Assembly (NCBI GenBank): GCA_017937735.1
Contig: JAGBCZ010000042.1
Location: 1-32,513, forward strand
Reading direction: 5' to 3'
Source of the DNA: Alphaproteobacteria bacterium
Lineage (GTDB): Bacteria; Pseudomonadota; Alphaproteobacteria; Rs-D84
DNA length: 32,513 bases
Shown here: positions 5,683-13,791 of the stretch, in pieces
Layout of the letters: every line of letters starts with the position of its first letter
Position numbering within the stretch: the first letter of the stretch is position 1
Program-made: the position numbers and the translations under genes
Notes under the pieces: generated by a model
Seen by the model: only the letters and a program-made list of their open reading frames with translations
Database searches by the model: none
Told to the model about the DNA's origin: nothing

Positions 5683-7282
5683 ATTCTTCTACTTCGTATT
5701 CGTCAATATAGGTGCGTTTGATAGATTCCAGTTTTACTGGTTCGAATTCTGTTGATTTTATTGATGTGTCATCAGACTGAATTGTTACGATGTTTGTTTG
5801 TATGGGTGTGATGTCTTGTTCAACATTTGCACCGATTGTTTTGCTGCGATATTTATCACGCAATCTTTCTGGCAGGCGGATATAGTCGTCTGGGTCAATG
5901 CCAAGTGTTTCCATTTCCATTGCCTTTGCTGGTTCAATTCGTTTCTGTTCAATGTTATACAGCGGTATCATAAAACTGGTTGGGGCAGGACGGATTTCAA
6001 CAGGTGTTCCAGAACCGTTTAATTGCATAATGCGTAATGCACGTTCATTATCGCCGTTTGGCTTTAAACGAAACAGACCGTCTGTGCCGATATAACCACT
6101 GGGGTTCAACAGGTATGCTGCATTTGATTTTTGTGACATAATCATATTGATTGCCATGTTTGTTGCATCATAACCAAAACTGGCCAAACGGTTTGCAGGT
6201 GCGCCAGATATTTGTTCATACAGTGCAGAAAATGTCGGGTTTGTTTGTGGTAATGTTGCGTATTTTGCGCCACTTAATGTATAATCTGATGCAATATCAG
6301 ACCCATCCCACATTGTTGTGCCATAAAATGCAGCATCACGTGCGCCAACATTATAATAGCGTAAAAATGATGCCAAGGCCTTGGTATCTTCGCCGTTGCC
6401 AAGGAATAAAATTCCATCGTATGGGACGTTTCCAACTGTTTCTGTTTTTTCTAATTTTTCCAGTTGGGTATTTAAATTTGATTTTTCAATTGGTGTTAGT
6501 GTTTCGCCTGTCAGTACATCTGATATAACCTGACGTGCACGGGTATGTGCCATCGTACGTGTGTTGTACATTGATGCGGACATCGCGGCGTTTTTAATTG
6601 AATCAGAATCTTTTTCTGTGTAATAGAATATTCCAACCAATGGCATTTCGTAAATTTCGGCGGCTGTTTTTGCAGCGCCTGCCATTAAATGCCCTGATTT
6701 TGTATCTGGGGCGATTATGATAAATTTTTTGATATCATCAGATTTAATTTGTTTAACAATTTCTTCGACACCGTTGTTTGGCATCAAGGCAACACTTAAC
6801 ACGCCGTTGCCAACAGCAGTCGCATCAGATGTAAATGATAAGGCCGGAATTTCAGTTGGCTTTTTTTTCTGTAAATCGTGTGCATCTTTGGCAAATAGTG
6901 GGCCGATAATAACGTCTGGGTTTAATGAAAGCGCAGTGTTTATTGCATTATTGGTGTCAGATGCCGTATCATAAAAAGATACAGATATATTTTGTGCGCC
7001 ATTTTCCAGTACCGCTGTTTCAACAGATGTGCGAATTGTTTTCCCTGCGCTGGCAGATGCACCAGTAAGTGGCAACAATACAGCAATTTTATGCGGTTCA
7101 TCAGAATATGTGCCGTACATGTTTGAAAATGGACCGTGTTCCAGATTTGATGGGCGGCCAATAACAGTGTCCGATGGAACAGACCAATTAGCATCAGTTG
7201 TTAGTTTGCCGGAACAGCCCGCTAAAATAAACGTTGCAATTAAATATGTAAAAAATCTGTTTATATACATTGAAAAATCCAT
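5681..7282 (-). CDS. LpoA/LppC-like lipoprotein (penicillin-binding protein activator, periplasmic-binding fold)
   Basis: From ATG 7282 the product is about 533 residues. It has a lipoprotein signal peptide MDFSMYINRFFTYLIATFILAGC with a standard LAGC lipobox. After a short linker comes a type I periplasmic-binding domain: KIAVLLPLTGASASAGKTIRTS, then PDVIIGPLFAKDA, IIIAPDTKSG and YDGILFLGNG. This arrangement fits the LpoA C-terminal family, which activates PBP1A for peptidoglycan synthesis. Context supports it: in enterobacteria lpoA (yraM) is divergent from rsmI (yraL), as here. The N-terminal TPR domain of E. coli LpoA is absent. The open frame extends to 7324, but those upstream starts lie inside the rsmI leader and lack a ribosome site, so I chose the start nearest the signal peptide. 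An amino-acid-binding protein of an ABC importer is the main alternative. Confidence 0.75.
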   Translation of the reverse strand: MDFSMYINRFFTYLIATFILAGCSGKLTTDANWSVPSDTVIGRPSNLEHGPFSNMYGTYSDEPHKIAVLLPLTGASASAGKTIRTSVETAVLENGAQNISVSFYDTASDTNNAINTALSLNPDVIIGPLFAKDAHDLQKKKPTEIPALSFTSDATAVGNGVLSVALMPNNGVEEIVKQIKSDDIKKFIIIAPDTKSGHLMAGAAKTAAEIYEMPLVGIFYYTEKDSDSIKNAAMSASMYNTRTMAHTRARQVISDVLTGETLTPIEKSNLNTQLEKLEKTETVGNVPYDGILFLGNGEDTKALASFLRYYNVGARDAAFYGTTMWDGSDIASDYTLSGAKYATLPQTNPTFSALYEQISGAPANRLASFGYDATNMAINMIMSQKSNAAYLLNPSGYIGTDGLFRLKPNGDNERALRIMQLNGSGTPVEIRPAPTSFMIPLYNIEQKRIEPAKAMEMETLGIDPDDYIRLPERLRDKYRSKTIGANVEQDITPIQTNIVTIQSDDTSIKSTEFEPVKLESIKRTYIDEYEVEE

Positions 7283-7297
7283 TTTATTTTGTATCAT
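7270..7297 (+). promoter_or_regulatory. Probable promoter of rsmI-engB-addB
   Basis: TTGAAA (7270-7275), a 16-nt spacer and TATCAT (7292-7297) precede the AAAGGA ribosome site (7307-7312) and ATG 7319. It overlaps the start of the divergent lipoprotein gene. Confidence 0.4.
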
Positions 7298-7318
7298 TTT
7301 ACTATAAAAGGATTCTAA

Positions 7319-8113
7319 ATGCAATCAGGGCTTTATATTGTTGGTACGCCAATCGGAAATTTGTCTGATATGTCGCCGCGTGCGATAGAGATTTTAAAAT
7401 CTGTTGATTTAATTGCTGCCGAAGATACAAGGGTTTTTGGCAAGTTGGCATCGCACTTTGATATAAAAACAAAGCGTGTATCATGTCATGAACATAATGA
7501 ACGTGATGTTGTACCAGAACTGATTGAAAAAATTCAAAATGGTTTATCTGTGGCGGCGGTCAGTGATGCCGGTATGCCAGGAATTAGTGATCCTGGTTTT
7601 CGTTTGGTGCGTGCCGCACGTGAAGTTGGGTTGCCTGTGTTTGTGGTGCCGGGACCTGTTGCAGCGATTTCTGCACTGGTGTTATCTGGATTCCCAACAG
7701 ATAGATTTACGTTTTGTGGATTCTTTGATGATAAAAAACTGCGTGATGATAATAAAATACCACACACGATTATTTATTACGAAAGCCCAAATCGTGTTAT
7801 GAATACAATCGCATCAATGGCACGTGTTATGCCAGAACGCAAGATTGCAATTGTGCGTGAAATTACGAAAATTCATGAAGAAACAATTATTGGTTATCCT
7901 GCGGAACTGATGAATATTGTGCCACCACGTGGGGAAATCGTTATCGTTGTTGGACCACGTCCGGAACATAAAATGACAGATGAAGAAATTAGTAATATCG
8001 TTAATGATATTGCTGCAACATCTATGAAAAGTGCGGCGGCAGATTTGGCACTGCGTGCAGGTATTTCAAAAAAAGAAGCATATAAAAGATTGCTGGAATC
8101 AGGGGATAAATAA
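7319..8113 (+). CDS. rsmI: 16S rRNA (cytidine(1402)-2'-O)-methyltransferase RsmI
   Basis: The 264-residue protein carries the RsmI/tetrapyrrole-methylase-fold motifs: GTPIGNLSD (9-17), EDTR (35-38), SDAGMPGISDPG (82-93) and PGP (111-113), followed by FCGFF and YYESPNRV. It methylates the ribose of C1402 in the decoding centre using S-adenosylmethionine. It is about 20 residues shorter than the E. coli enzyme but keeps a C-terminal helical part ending KKEAYKRLLESG. The TAA stop (8111-8113) directly abuts the engB ATG at 8114, implying translational coupling. Confidence 0.95.
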   Translation: MQSGLYIVGTPIGNLSDMSPRAIEILKSVDLIAAEDTRVFGKLASHFDIKTKRVSCHEHNERDVVPELIEKIQNGLSVAAVSDAGMPGISDPGFRLVRAAREVGLPVFVVPGPVAAISALVLSGFPTDRFTFCGFFDDKKLRDDNKIPHTIIYYESPNRVMNTIASMARVMPERKIAIVREITKIHEETIIGYPAELMNIVPPRGEIVIVVGPRPEHKMTDEEISNIVNDIAATSMKSAAADLALRAGISKKEAYKRLLESGDK

Positions 8114-8668
8114 ATGATTAAATTTGTTGGCAGTTTTGAAACAGTTAAATCGTTACCAAGAACGCAGTTTGCGGAATACGCATTTATTGGTCGCAGTAAT
8201 GTTGGAAAGTCATCGTTAATAAATGCGATTGTTGGGATGCCGATTGCACGAACATCTAATACCCCAGGGCGCACACAAAGTTTGAATTTATTCAATCTGG
8301 ACGACAGGGTCATGATTGTTGACTTGCCGGGGTATGGATATGCGAAAGTATCTCGTACAGATGCATTGCGCTGGTTACATAGGTTGGAAGAATATTTATT
8401 AAATCGCAGTCAATTAAAACGCTTGTTTATACTGATTGATTCAAGAATTGGGCCACGTGATTCTGATTTAGATATAATGGATTTTTGTGATGTAAACGCA
8501 ATTCCATATCAGATTGTTTATACAAAAAAAGATAAAAAAGTTCGTGAACAAAAACAGACAGAAATTGTTCATACAGAACATGGCGCAATGATACCAGATA
8601 TATTATATACTTCGGCGGAAAAGAAAACAGGACTGGACAGTATAAGGGAAACACTTGGCATCAAATAA
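8114..8668 (+). CDS. engB: Ribosome-biogenesis GTPase YsxC/EngB
   Basis: The 184-residue single-domain GTPase has G1 GRSNVGKSS (26-34), G2 in TPGRTQ (50-55), G3 DLPGYG (70-75), G4 TKKD (137-140) and G5 TSAEK (166-170). Family members assist assembly of the large ribosomal subunit. The length is typical. It starts at the base after the rsmI stop, and its last 14 nt overlap the start of addB, so the three genes form a tight operon. Confidence 0.95.
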   Translation: MIKFVGSFETVKSLPRTQFAEYAFIGRSNVGKSSLINAIVGMPIARTSNTPGRTQSLNLFNLDDRVMIVDLPGYGYAKVSRTDALRWLHRLEEYLLNRSQLKRLFILIDSRIGPRDSDLDIMDFCDVNAIPYQIVYTKKDKKVREQKQTEIVHTEHGAMIPDILYTSAEKKTGLDSIRETLGIK

Positions 8669-11159
8669 TAATATTTTTTATGCAACAAATCCCGCAAGAA
8701 TATCAGATGCGTTGTGGAATTTGATAAAATCATCTGGGGTGAATATTTCAGATATGCTGATTTTTTTGCCCAGTCGCCGTGCTGTGCGCAGTGTGGAAAA
8801 AATGATTGCAGAAAAATCGGGCGGGGCGGCGTTGTTGCCAACCCTGGTGCCGTTGGGGGATGGGGCAGATGAAGATATTGAAGATGCAACGGACGTTACA
8901 GAAATATCCGATTCAGAACGTGTTGTTGTGTTGGCAAAACTGTTGGCCGCAGATGCAAATGTTGGCAATTTATCAACAGGGCTGATGTTGGCACGTGATT
9001 TAATTCGTTTGCAAGATTACTTGGAAAACGAAGGTGTGGATGCAGCACTGGTTAATTGGTCTGAATTGGTTGATGAACGTTACGCAAATCACTTTCAAAA
9101 CAAGGCGCAAATTTTAAATATTTTATCTGAATTTATGCGAATTTATGCAAATGGTCGTAGAACTGGTGTTCAGGTCAGAAATGCAGATATTCGTAATTGG
9201 GTTAATTATTTTGATAAGTATAAATTAGTGGTGGTTTGTGGTTCAACAGCCAGTGTGCCTGCAACCGCCGATTTAATGCGTGCTGTATATGCGTTACAGC
9301 ATGGGCGAATTATTTTGTCTGGTAAGATAGATGGGCGTGTATCTGATTTTGAACTGGATACAAATCCATATAATGCAGAATATAAATTCTTGGACAGTAT
9401 TGGTGTTAAATATACAGATGTTTTGCCGATTGATGTTGGAACGTCCGCAATTGATTTTATGAACTATGCGTTTGGAAATGATTGTAATATCAAGTTCCCA
9501 GAATACGATTTATCAAATTGCAGTTTGGTTACATGTCCAAACGAAGCGACAGAGGCAGTTGCTGTTGCAAATATTGCAAAACAGTGTTTGGATGAAAATA
9601 AAACAGTATTGGTTATTACGCCTGATGCGGCTGGAAATCAGCGAATTGCAAATGCGTTTCATCTGTTCGGAATTGATGCAGATTTTTCTGCGGCGACATC
9701 TGGGGCGATGACATTGACAGGACGGGCAATATTAAATGCGTTTGATTCTTGGATTGATTCTGGGGGCGGGCAGTTTGATAAAATATATCGTCAGTGTAAA
9801 TGTAATTTGTTTGATACAATTGCCCAGGTTGTTGATGAAAGTCTGGTTGAATTTAAACCACAATTTGTTGTTGATGATGATATCAGTTGTCAGATTTGGG
9901 ATGCAATAAAAAATATGTCTGATGCGTTGGTGGGGGCGGATGTTCAATTGTCGTTGTCTGATGCACGTGCATTTGTTGCAGATGCAATTGCAACTGTGTC
10001 GCAACGAAATGCAATGAATTCTGATGCACGTGTTATTGTTTTAGGAACCATAGAATCACGTATGCAGACGGCTGATGTGGTGATTTTAACCGGGTTAAAT
10101 GATGGTATGTTCCCGTCAACAGGATATGAAAATGCGTGGCTGCCAAAACGTGTGGCGGCCCAGATTGGATTGCCATCGCCAAACAGAAAGGTGTCGTTGC
10201 AGGCGCTGGATTTTATGAATCTGTCGTGTGCAAATCGTGTGTATTGGGTGCGTTCAACTGTATCTGGTGGCGTGCAGACAAGTGAATCAAGATTTCTGTC
10301 GCGTGTAATCGCACGTGGTGCAAAAATAGATTTAGATACAGGAAAAAAAATAATATCTGATATTGTTGCATCTGATGATGTGCCATATCGTCCGTTGGAT
10401 ACGTCTGTGGCAACGGTGCCTGCGGATTGGTCTGATATATATGTCACAGATTTAGAATATTTGATTCATAATCCATACGCATATTATGTAAAACATATTT
10501 TAAAGTTGCGTGTCTTGGACGATTATTGGGTTGGGCCAGATGCCAGAACATTTGGTAATCTGGTGCACAAGGTTATTGAAGATGTAACTGATTTTCGACC
10601 AGATGTTTTGGTCGCCAAAATGGATGTGTTGGCACTGGAAAAACTGGGGCGGGACAGTGTGATATTTCATTTCTGGCATAAAAGGTTTTTGGAAATTGCA
10701 CCTGTGGTCGCAAACGAATTAACCAAAATACAAAATGCAAAATCTGAAATCGGGGGCAGTGTAAAAATTGCAGGACGTAATGTTCGTGCGCGTGCAGACT
10801 TAATCTGGGATGGTGGTGTTATGGATTTTAAAACAGGGGCTGCGCCAACAAAAAAACAACTGATGGATGGAAATATGCCCCAATTACCATTAGAAGCGTT
10901 TATGTTGCAATCAGGTGGATTTAAAATTCAAACAAGTTCGTTGTCTGGCGCACCAATAATGAAATTCTTGCAGTTAAAAAATAATGATGTTCGTGTGATT
11001 GAATATGACAGTGACACAACCCAACAGATGATAAATGCCGCCGTTGCCAAGACCACAGAATTATTTAATATGTATTCTGCTGGTGGGGCAGATTATGAAT
11101 ACCATGAAACAAACGACAGAAAGTATAAACAGTTTGATGATTTGGCGCGCCAGAATTAA
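8655..11159 (+). CDS. addB: Double-strand-break repair protein AddB (alphaproteobacterial type)
   Basis: The 834-residue protein begins NIFYATNPARISDALWNLI and continues MLIFLPSRRAVRSVEKM, the pattern of the inactive helicase-like N terminus of AddB. The C terminus is a PD-(D/E)XK nuclease: FGNLVHKVIE (His near 637), ARADLIWDGGVMDFKTG (about 711-727) and PQLPLEA. I see no four-Cys iron-sulfur pattern around it. AddAB resects broken ends before RecA loading, and recA lies elsewhere in this window. The start is TTG 8655, chosen because AAGGGA (8644-8649) sits 5 nt upstream and the frame opens there. It overlaps engB by 14 nt. Most alphaproteobacterial AddB proteins are longer (about 1000 residues), and addA, usually adjacent, is missing because the next gene is on the other strand. 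Confidence 0.85.
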   Translation: MASNNNIFYATNPARISDALWNLIKSSGVNISDMLIFLPSRRAVRSVEKMIAEKSGGAALLPTLVPLGDGADEDIEDATDVTEISDSERVVVLAKLLAADANVGNLSTGLMLARDLIRLQDYLENEGVDAALVNWSELVDERYANHFQNKAQILNILSEFMRIYANGRRTGVQVRNADIRNWVNYFDKYKLVVVCGSTASVPATADLMRAVYALQHGRIILSGKIDGRVSDFELDTNPYNAEYKFLDSIGVKYTDVLPIDVGTSAIDFMNYAFGNDCNIKFPEYDLSNCSLVTCPNEATEAVAVANIAKQCLDENKTVLVITPDAAGNQRIANAFHLFGIDADFSAATSGAMTLTGRAILNAFDSWIDSGGGQFDKIYRQCKCNLFDTIAQVVDESLVEFKPQFVVDDDISCQIWDAIKNMSDALVGADVQLSLSDARAFVADAIATVSQRNAMNSDARVIVLGTIESRMQTADVVILTGLNDGMFPSTGYENAWLPKRVAAQIGLPSPNRKVSLQALDFMNLSCANRVYWVRSTVSGGVQTSESRFLSRVIARGAKIDLDTGKKIISDIVASDDVPYRPLDTSVATVPADWSDIYVTDLEYLIHNPYAYYVKHILKLRVLDDYWVGPDARTFGNLVHKVIEDVTDFRPDVLVAKMDVLALEKLGRDSVIFHFWHKRFLEIAPVVANELTKIQNAKSEIGGSVKIAGRNVRARADLIWDGGVMDFKTGAAPTKKQLMDGNMPQLPLEAFMLQSGGFKIQTSSLSGAPIMKFLQLKNNDVRVIEYDSDTTQQMINAAVAKTTELFNMYSAGGADYEYHETNDRKYKQFDDLARQN

Positions 11160-11163
11160 TAAT

Positions 11164-11934
11164 TTACTTTAATTCTAACATCAATCCGCAGTGGTCGGTT
11201 GGTTTTTCTGCCAAGCGTGGCGCAATATCAATCTCGCAATTTTTGACCATTTTTGCGGCTGTTTTATTACACAAGAAATAATCCAGTCGCAGACCTTGTT
11301 TATTGCCAACTGTATCACGACCACGATATCCATACCATGTATAGTCAATGTCATCTGGATGCAGGGTACGCCATGCATCGGTCCAGCCAGAATTTAACCA
11401 ATCGTTCATTATACTGCGTGCCTGGGGGGCAGAAATCGCAACACCTTCGTAATTTTTTGGGTTCCAGATATCCCTGTCTTCGATTGCAACGTTAAAGTCA
11501 CCACCAATTACAACGGCTTCTTCGCTGTCCAGGTATTGTGATATGTGGTTTGTAAATGCGTTCATCCATTCTAATTTATATGGGAATTTTGGTGATGTGA
11601 CCATGTCACCATTGGGCATGTATACATTTATTATGCGAACACGACCGTCAATCACACATTCCAGATATCTAGAATTTACATCTGCGTATGTTGGCAGGCC
11701 CATTGTTACATCTTCGATAGAATATTTGGAAAATACAGCAACACCGTTCCATGATTTTTGACCAAAAACCTTAACATTATATCCAAATTCATCAAAAACC
11801 ATGTGGGGAAAGTTTGCTGTTTCAACCTTTAATTCTTGGACCAAGATTGTGTCATATTCACCAGCACGTAAAATATCAATAAAACTTTCAATATGGGCAC
11901 GGATAGAGTTGATGTTTAATGTAAGTATTTTCAT
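11164..11934 (-). CDS. xthA: Exodeoxyribonuclease III (AP endonuclease)
   Basis: The 256-residue enzyme has the exonuclease/endonuclease/phosphatase fold motifs: LNINSIRA (Asn7), VQELK with catalytic Glu34, VVIGGDFNVA, LRLDYFLCN, and the terminal TDHCGL with catalytic Asp-His. It cleaves 5' of abasic sites and removes 3' blocking groups during base excision repair. Length is standard. AGGAAA precedes the ATG. It converges on addB with only 4 nt between stop codons and no room for a separate terminator. Its promoter overlaps that of the divergent ligase gene. Confidence 0.95.
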   Translation of the reverse strand: MKILTLNINSIRAHIESFIDILRAGEYDTILVQELKVETANFPHMVFDEFGYNVKVFGQKSWNGVAVFSKYSIEDVTMGLPTYADVNSRYLECVIDGRVRIINVYMPNGDMVTSPKFPYKLEWMNAFTNHISQYLDSEEAVVIGGDFNVAIEDRDIWNPKNYEGVAISAPQARSIMNDWLNSGWTDAWRTLHPDDIDYTWYGYRGRDTVGNKQGLRLDYFLCNKTAAKMVKNCEIDIAPRLAEKPTDHCGLMLELK

Positions 11935-11936
11935 GT

Positions 11937-11965
11937 TTGCTTTCCTGTTTCTTGTTATGTATAAT
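11937..11965 (+). promoter_or_regulatory. Promoter of the acyl-CoA-ligase-like gene
   Basis: TTGCTT (11937-11942), a 17-nt spacer and consensus TATAAT (11960-11965). The predicted transcript start near 11972 gives a leader of about 34 nt with AAGGA (11991-11995) before ATG 12006. Confidence 0.65.
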
Positions 11966-11989
11966 AATCACTGTCCAATATAAAAACAA
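11961..11989 (-). promoter_or_regulatory. Promoter of xthA, overlapping the divergent promoter
   Basis: On the minus strand TTGTTT (11989-11984), a 17-nt spacer and TATTAT (11966-11961). Its -10 shares bases with the plus-strand TATAAT, so polymerase binding at the two should be mutually exclusive. Confidence 0.45.
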
Positions 11990-12005
11990 CAAGGAATTTT
12001 ATACT

Positions 12006-13586
12006 ATGAATATGTATCAGTTACTGGAACGTACCGCACAAACATGGCCTGATAATTTATATCTGGTCCGCGAAGGCGTCACATACAAAGAATTCATTAA
12101 CTTAGTCAAGGCACGTGCCACATCATTAGATGCCGCAGGTGTTAAAAAAGGTGATGTGGTTGGTATCTTGTCACACAATATCCCAGAATTTCCAATTACA
12201 ATGTTTGCAATTTGGTATCTGGGTGGAACAGTGTTGCTGTTGGATACAAATCTGACACCATTTGAATACGATAATATGACGGCGACTACGAACTGTCATA
12301 TGGTTTGTGCAGAAAAGTCTTTTGTGTACAAGACCAGCAAATTTAAATTCTATGATATCAATAAAAAAGATGGCAAGATTAAGGCTGACTTAAAACCTGC
12401 CAAGGTTGAATCATTGGATATTGCAACGATGTCATTTACATCTGGGTCAACAGGTGTGCCAAAGGTTGTGCCATTAACACACTTTAATATTGTTGAATGT
12501 TCAAATTCTTTGGAATCAATGGCAGAATGGATTCAGCCGGGTGATATATTGTATGGTTTCTTGCCAATGTATCACGTGTTTGGTTTTGGTGTTGAAATTC
12601 TGGCAACAATTCACTATGGTGCCGGCGTTCTGTTACAGCCAACAATCAATCCAAAAGAAATTATGGCTGACTTTAAAAAGTTCCGTCCACAGGTTATTCC
12701 TGCGGTGCCAAGATTATGGGAAGTTTTCCGTAATAAAATCATTGATAATGTCAAGGCACAAAAGAAATGGTGGTTGGTATCTTTTGTCTTAAAGTATGGC
12801 AATCTTTTGAAAAAACTGGGGTTGGGTTTCTTGGTACGCAAAGTACAAAAACCAATTCTGGATGTGTTCGGTGGTCGTGCGCGCCTGTTAATCGCAGGTG
12901 GTGCTGCAACCAAGCCAGAGGTTGAAACATTCTATGAACGTTTGGGACTGACATTTATTCAGGGATATGGCTTAACAGAAACAGTTGGTCCAATCTGTAT
13001 TTCCAAACCAACAAAAAGACGTTTCCCATTTGCGTTTGGTGCGCCAACGATGAACAACGAATGCGAAATTCGTGATAAAAACGAAGATGGTGTCGGTGTT
13101 CTGTGGTTGCGTGGTCATCAGGTGTTTGGTGGTTATCTAAATAACGAAGATGCCAACAAAGAAATCTTTGATGAACGTGGGTTCTTTAATACTGGCGACA
13201 TGGTTACAATGGATAAAAACGGTGAATTGCATTTCGCAGGTCGTAAAAAACAAGTTATCGTTTTGGATAGTGGTAAAAATGTATATCCAGATGAATTGGA
13301 AGGTATGTTTATCACAATCCCAGGTGTAAAAAATGTTGCTGTGTTTGAACATGTTGTCAAAGGCAAGACTGTTACGTATGGTGTGTTCAGTGTTGAACCT
13401 GATATGACAATGGAAAAACTGGGGGCGGCAATTGCTGCGGCAAATAAAAAGGTTGCAAGTTACAAGTGGGTTACACACTATGCAATGACAACCGAAGATT
13501 TGCCAGTAACCGGTACACAAAAGGTTAAGCATCATCTGGTTCGTCAGAATCTGATTGAGGGCAAGTACCCAGATCGTCACGAATAA
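12006..13586 (+). CDS. AMP-forming acyl-CoA synthetase/ligase family protein
   Basis: The 526-residue adenylating enzyme has the P-loop motif TSGSTGVPK (about 145-153), YGLTETVGP, the FNTGDMV hinge region, RKKQVIVLDSGKNVYPDELE, and the C-terminal VTGTQKVKHHLVR with the catalytic Lys of this superfamily. It should activate a carboxylic acid, probably a fatty acid, as acyl-AMP and transfer it to CoA or a carrier protein. The exact substrate cannot be read from sequence. ATG 12006 was chosen over the open upstream frame (11937) because AAGGA lies 10 nt before it and the upstream part covers the promoter. It stands alone and ends in hairpin copy C. Confidence 0.85.
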   Translation: MNMYQLLERTAQTWPDNLYLVREGVTYKEFINLVKARATSLDAAGVKKGDVVGILSHNIPEFPITMFAIWYLGGTVLLLDTNLTPFEYDNMTATTNCHMVCAEKSFVYKTSKFKFYDINKKDGKIKADLKPAKVESLDIATMSFTSGSTGVPKVVPLTHFNIVECSNSLESMAEWIQPGDILYGFLPMYHVFGFGVEILATIHYGAGVLLQPTINPKEIMADFKKFRPQVIPAVPRLWEVFRNKIIDNVKAQKKWWLVSFVLKYGNLLKKLGLGFLVRKVQKPILDVFGGRARLLIAGGAATKPEVETFYERLGLTFIQGYGLTETVGPICISKPTKRRFPFAFGAPTMNNECEIRDKNEDGVGVLWLRGHQVFGGYLNNEDANKEIFDERGFFNTGDMVTMDKNGELHFAGRKKQVIVLDSGKNVYPDELEGMFITIPGVKNVAVFEHVVKGKTVTYGVFSVEPDMTMEKLGAAIAAANKKVASYKWVTHYAMTTEDLPVTGTQKVKHHLVRQNLIEGKYPDRHE

Positions 13587-13694
13587 AAATTAAATCTAAT
13601 AGTATATCTACGAACAAACCCGAAACCTCATGTAGCTTCTGTACACTACGGTTTCGGGTTTGTGCGTATCTACACTATTATCTTTAATTTTTTT
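13587..13694 (+). repeat. Hairpin repeat element, copy C (divergent flanks)
   Basis: The loop 13628-13649 is the conserved TCATGTAGC...TGTACACTAC. Arms 13611-13627 and 13650-13666 (core ACAAACCCGAAACC) pair over 17 bp with one mismatch but differ in sequence from copy A. The outer flanks also differ from the consensus (AAATTAAATCTAATAGTATA) yet remain largely complementary to TATCTACACTATTATCTTTA. It lies between convergent genes, directly after the ligase stop. Confidence 0.85.
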
Positions 13695-13719
13695 ACGCTA
13701 ATCACGGATATTTCTGATA

Positions 13720-13771
13720 TGTACACTACATTGCCGGCACTACTTTTATCTAAATCATTCTAATTTATTTT
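13720..13771 (+). repeat. Right half of a hairpin element (copy C2)
   Basis: TGTACACTACATTGCCGGCA followed by CTACTTTTATCTAAATCATT matches the right half of copies D and F. The left flank and left arm are missing, so no hairpin can form. Confidence 0.75.
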
Positions 13772-13791
13772 AAAAATATGCTGGAAATAAT

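Noticed and set aside
9944..10447. Minus-strand 167-codon open frame
   Set aside because: It is antisense to addB and has no family-like pattern.
11937..12005. 23-residue N-terminal extension of the acyl-CoA-ligase-like protein
   Set aside because: It spans the promoter, and AAGGA positions ATG 12006 as the start.
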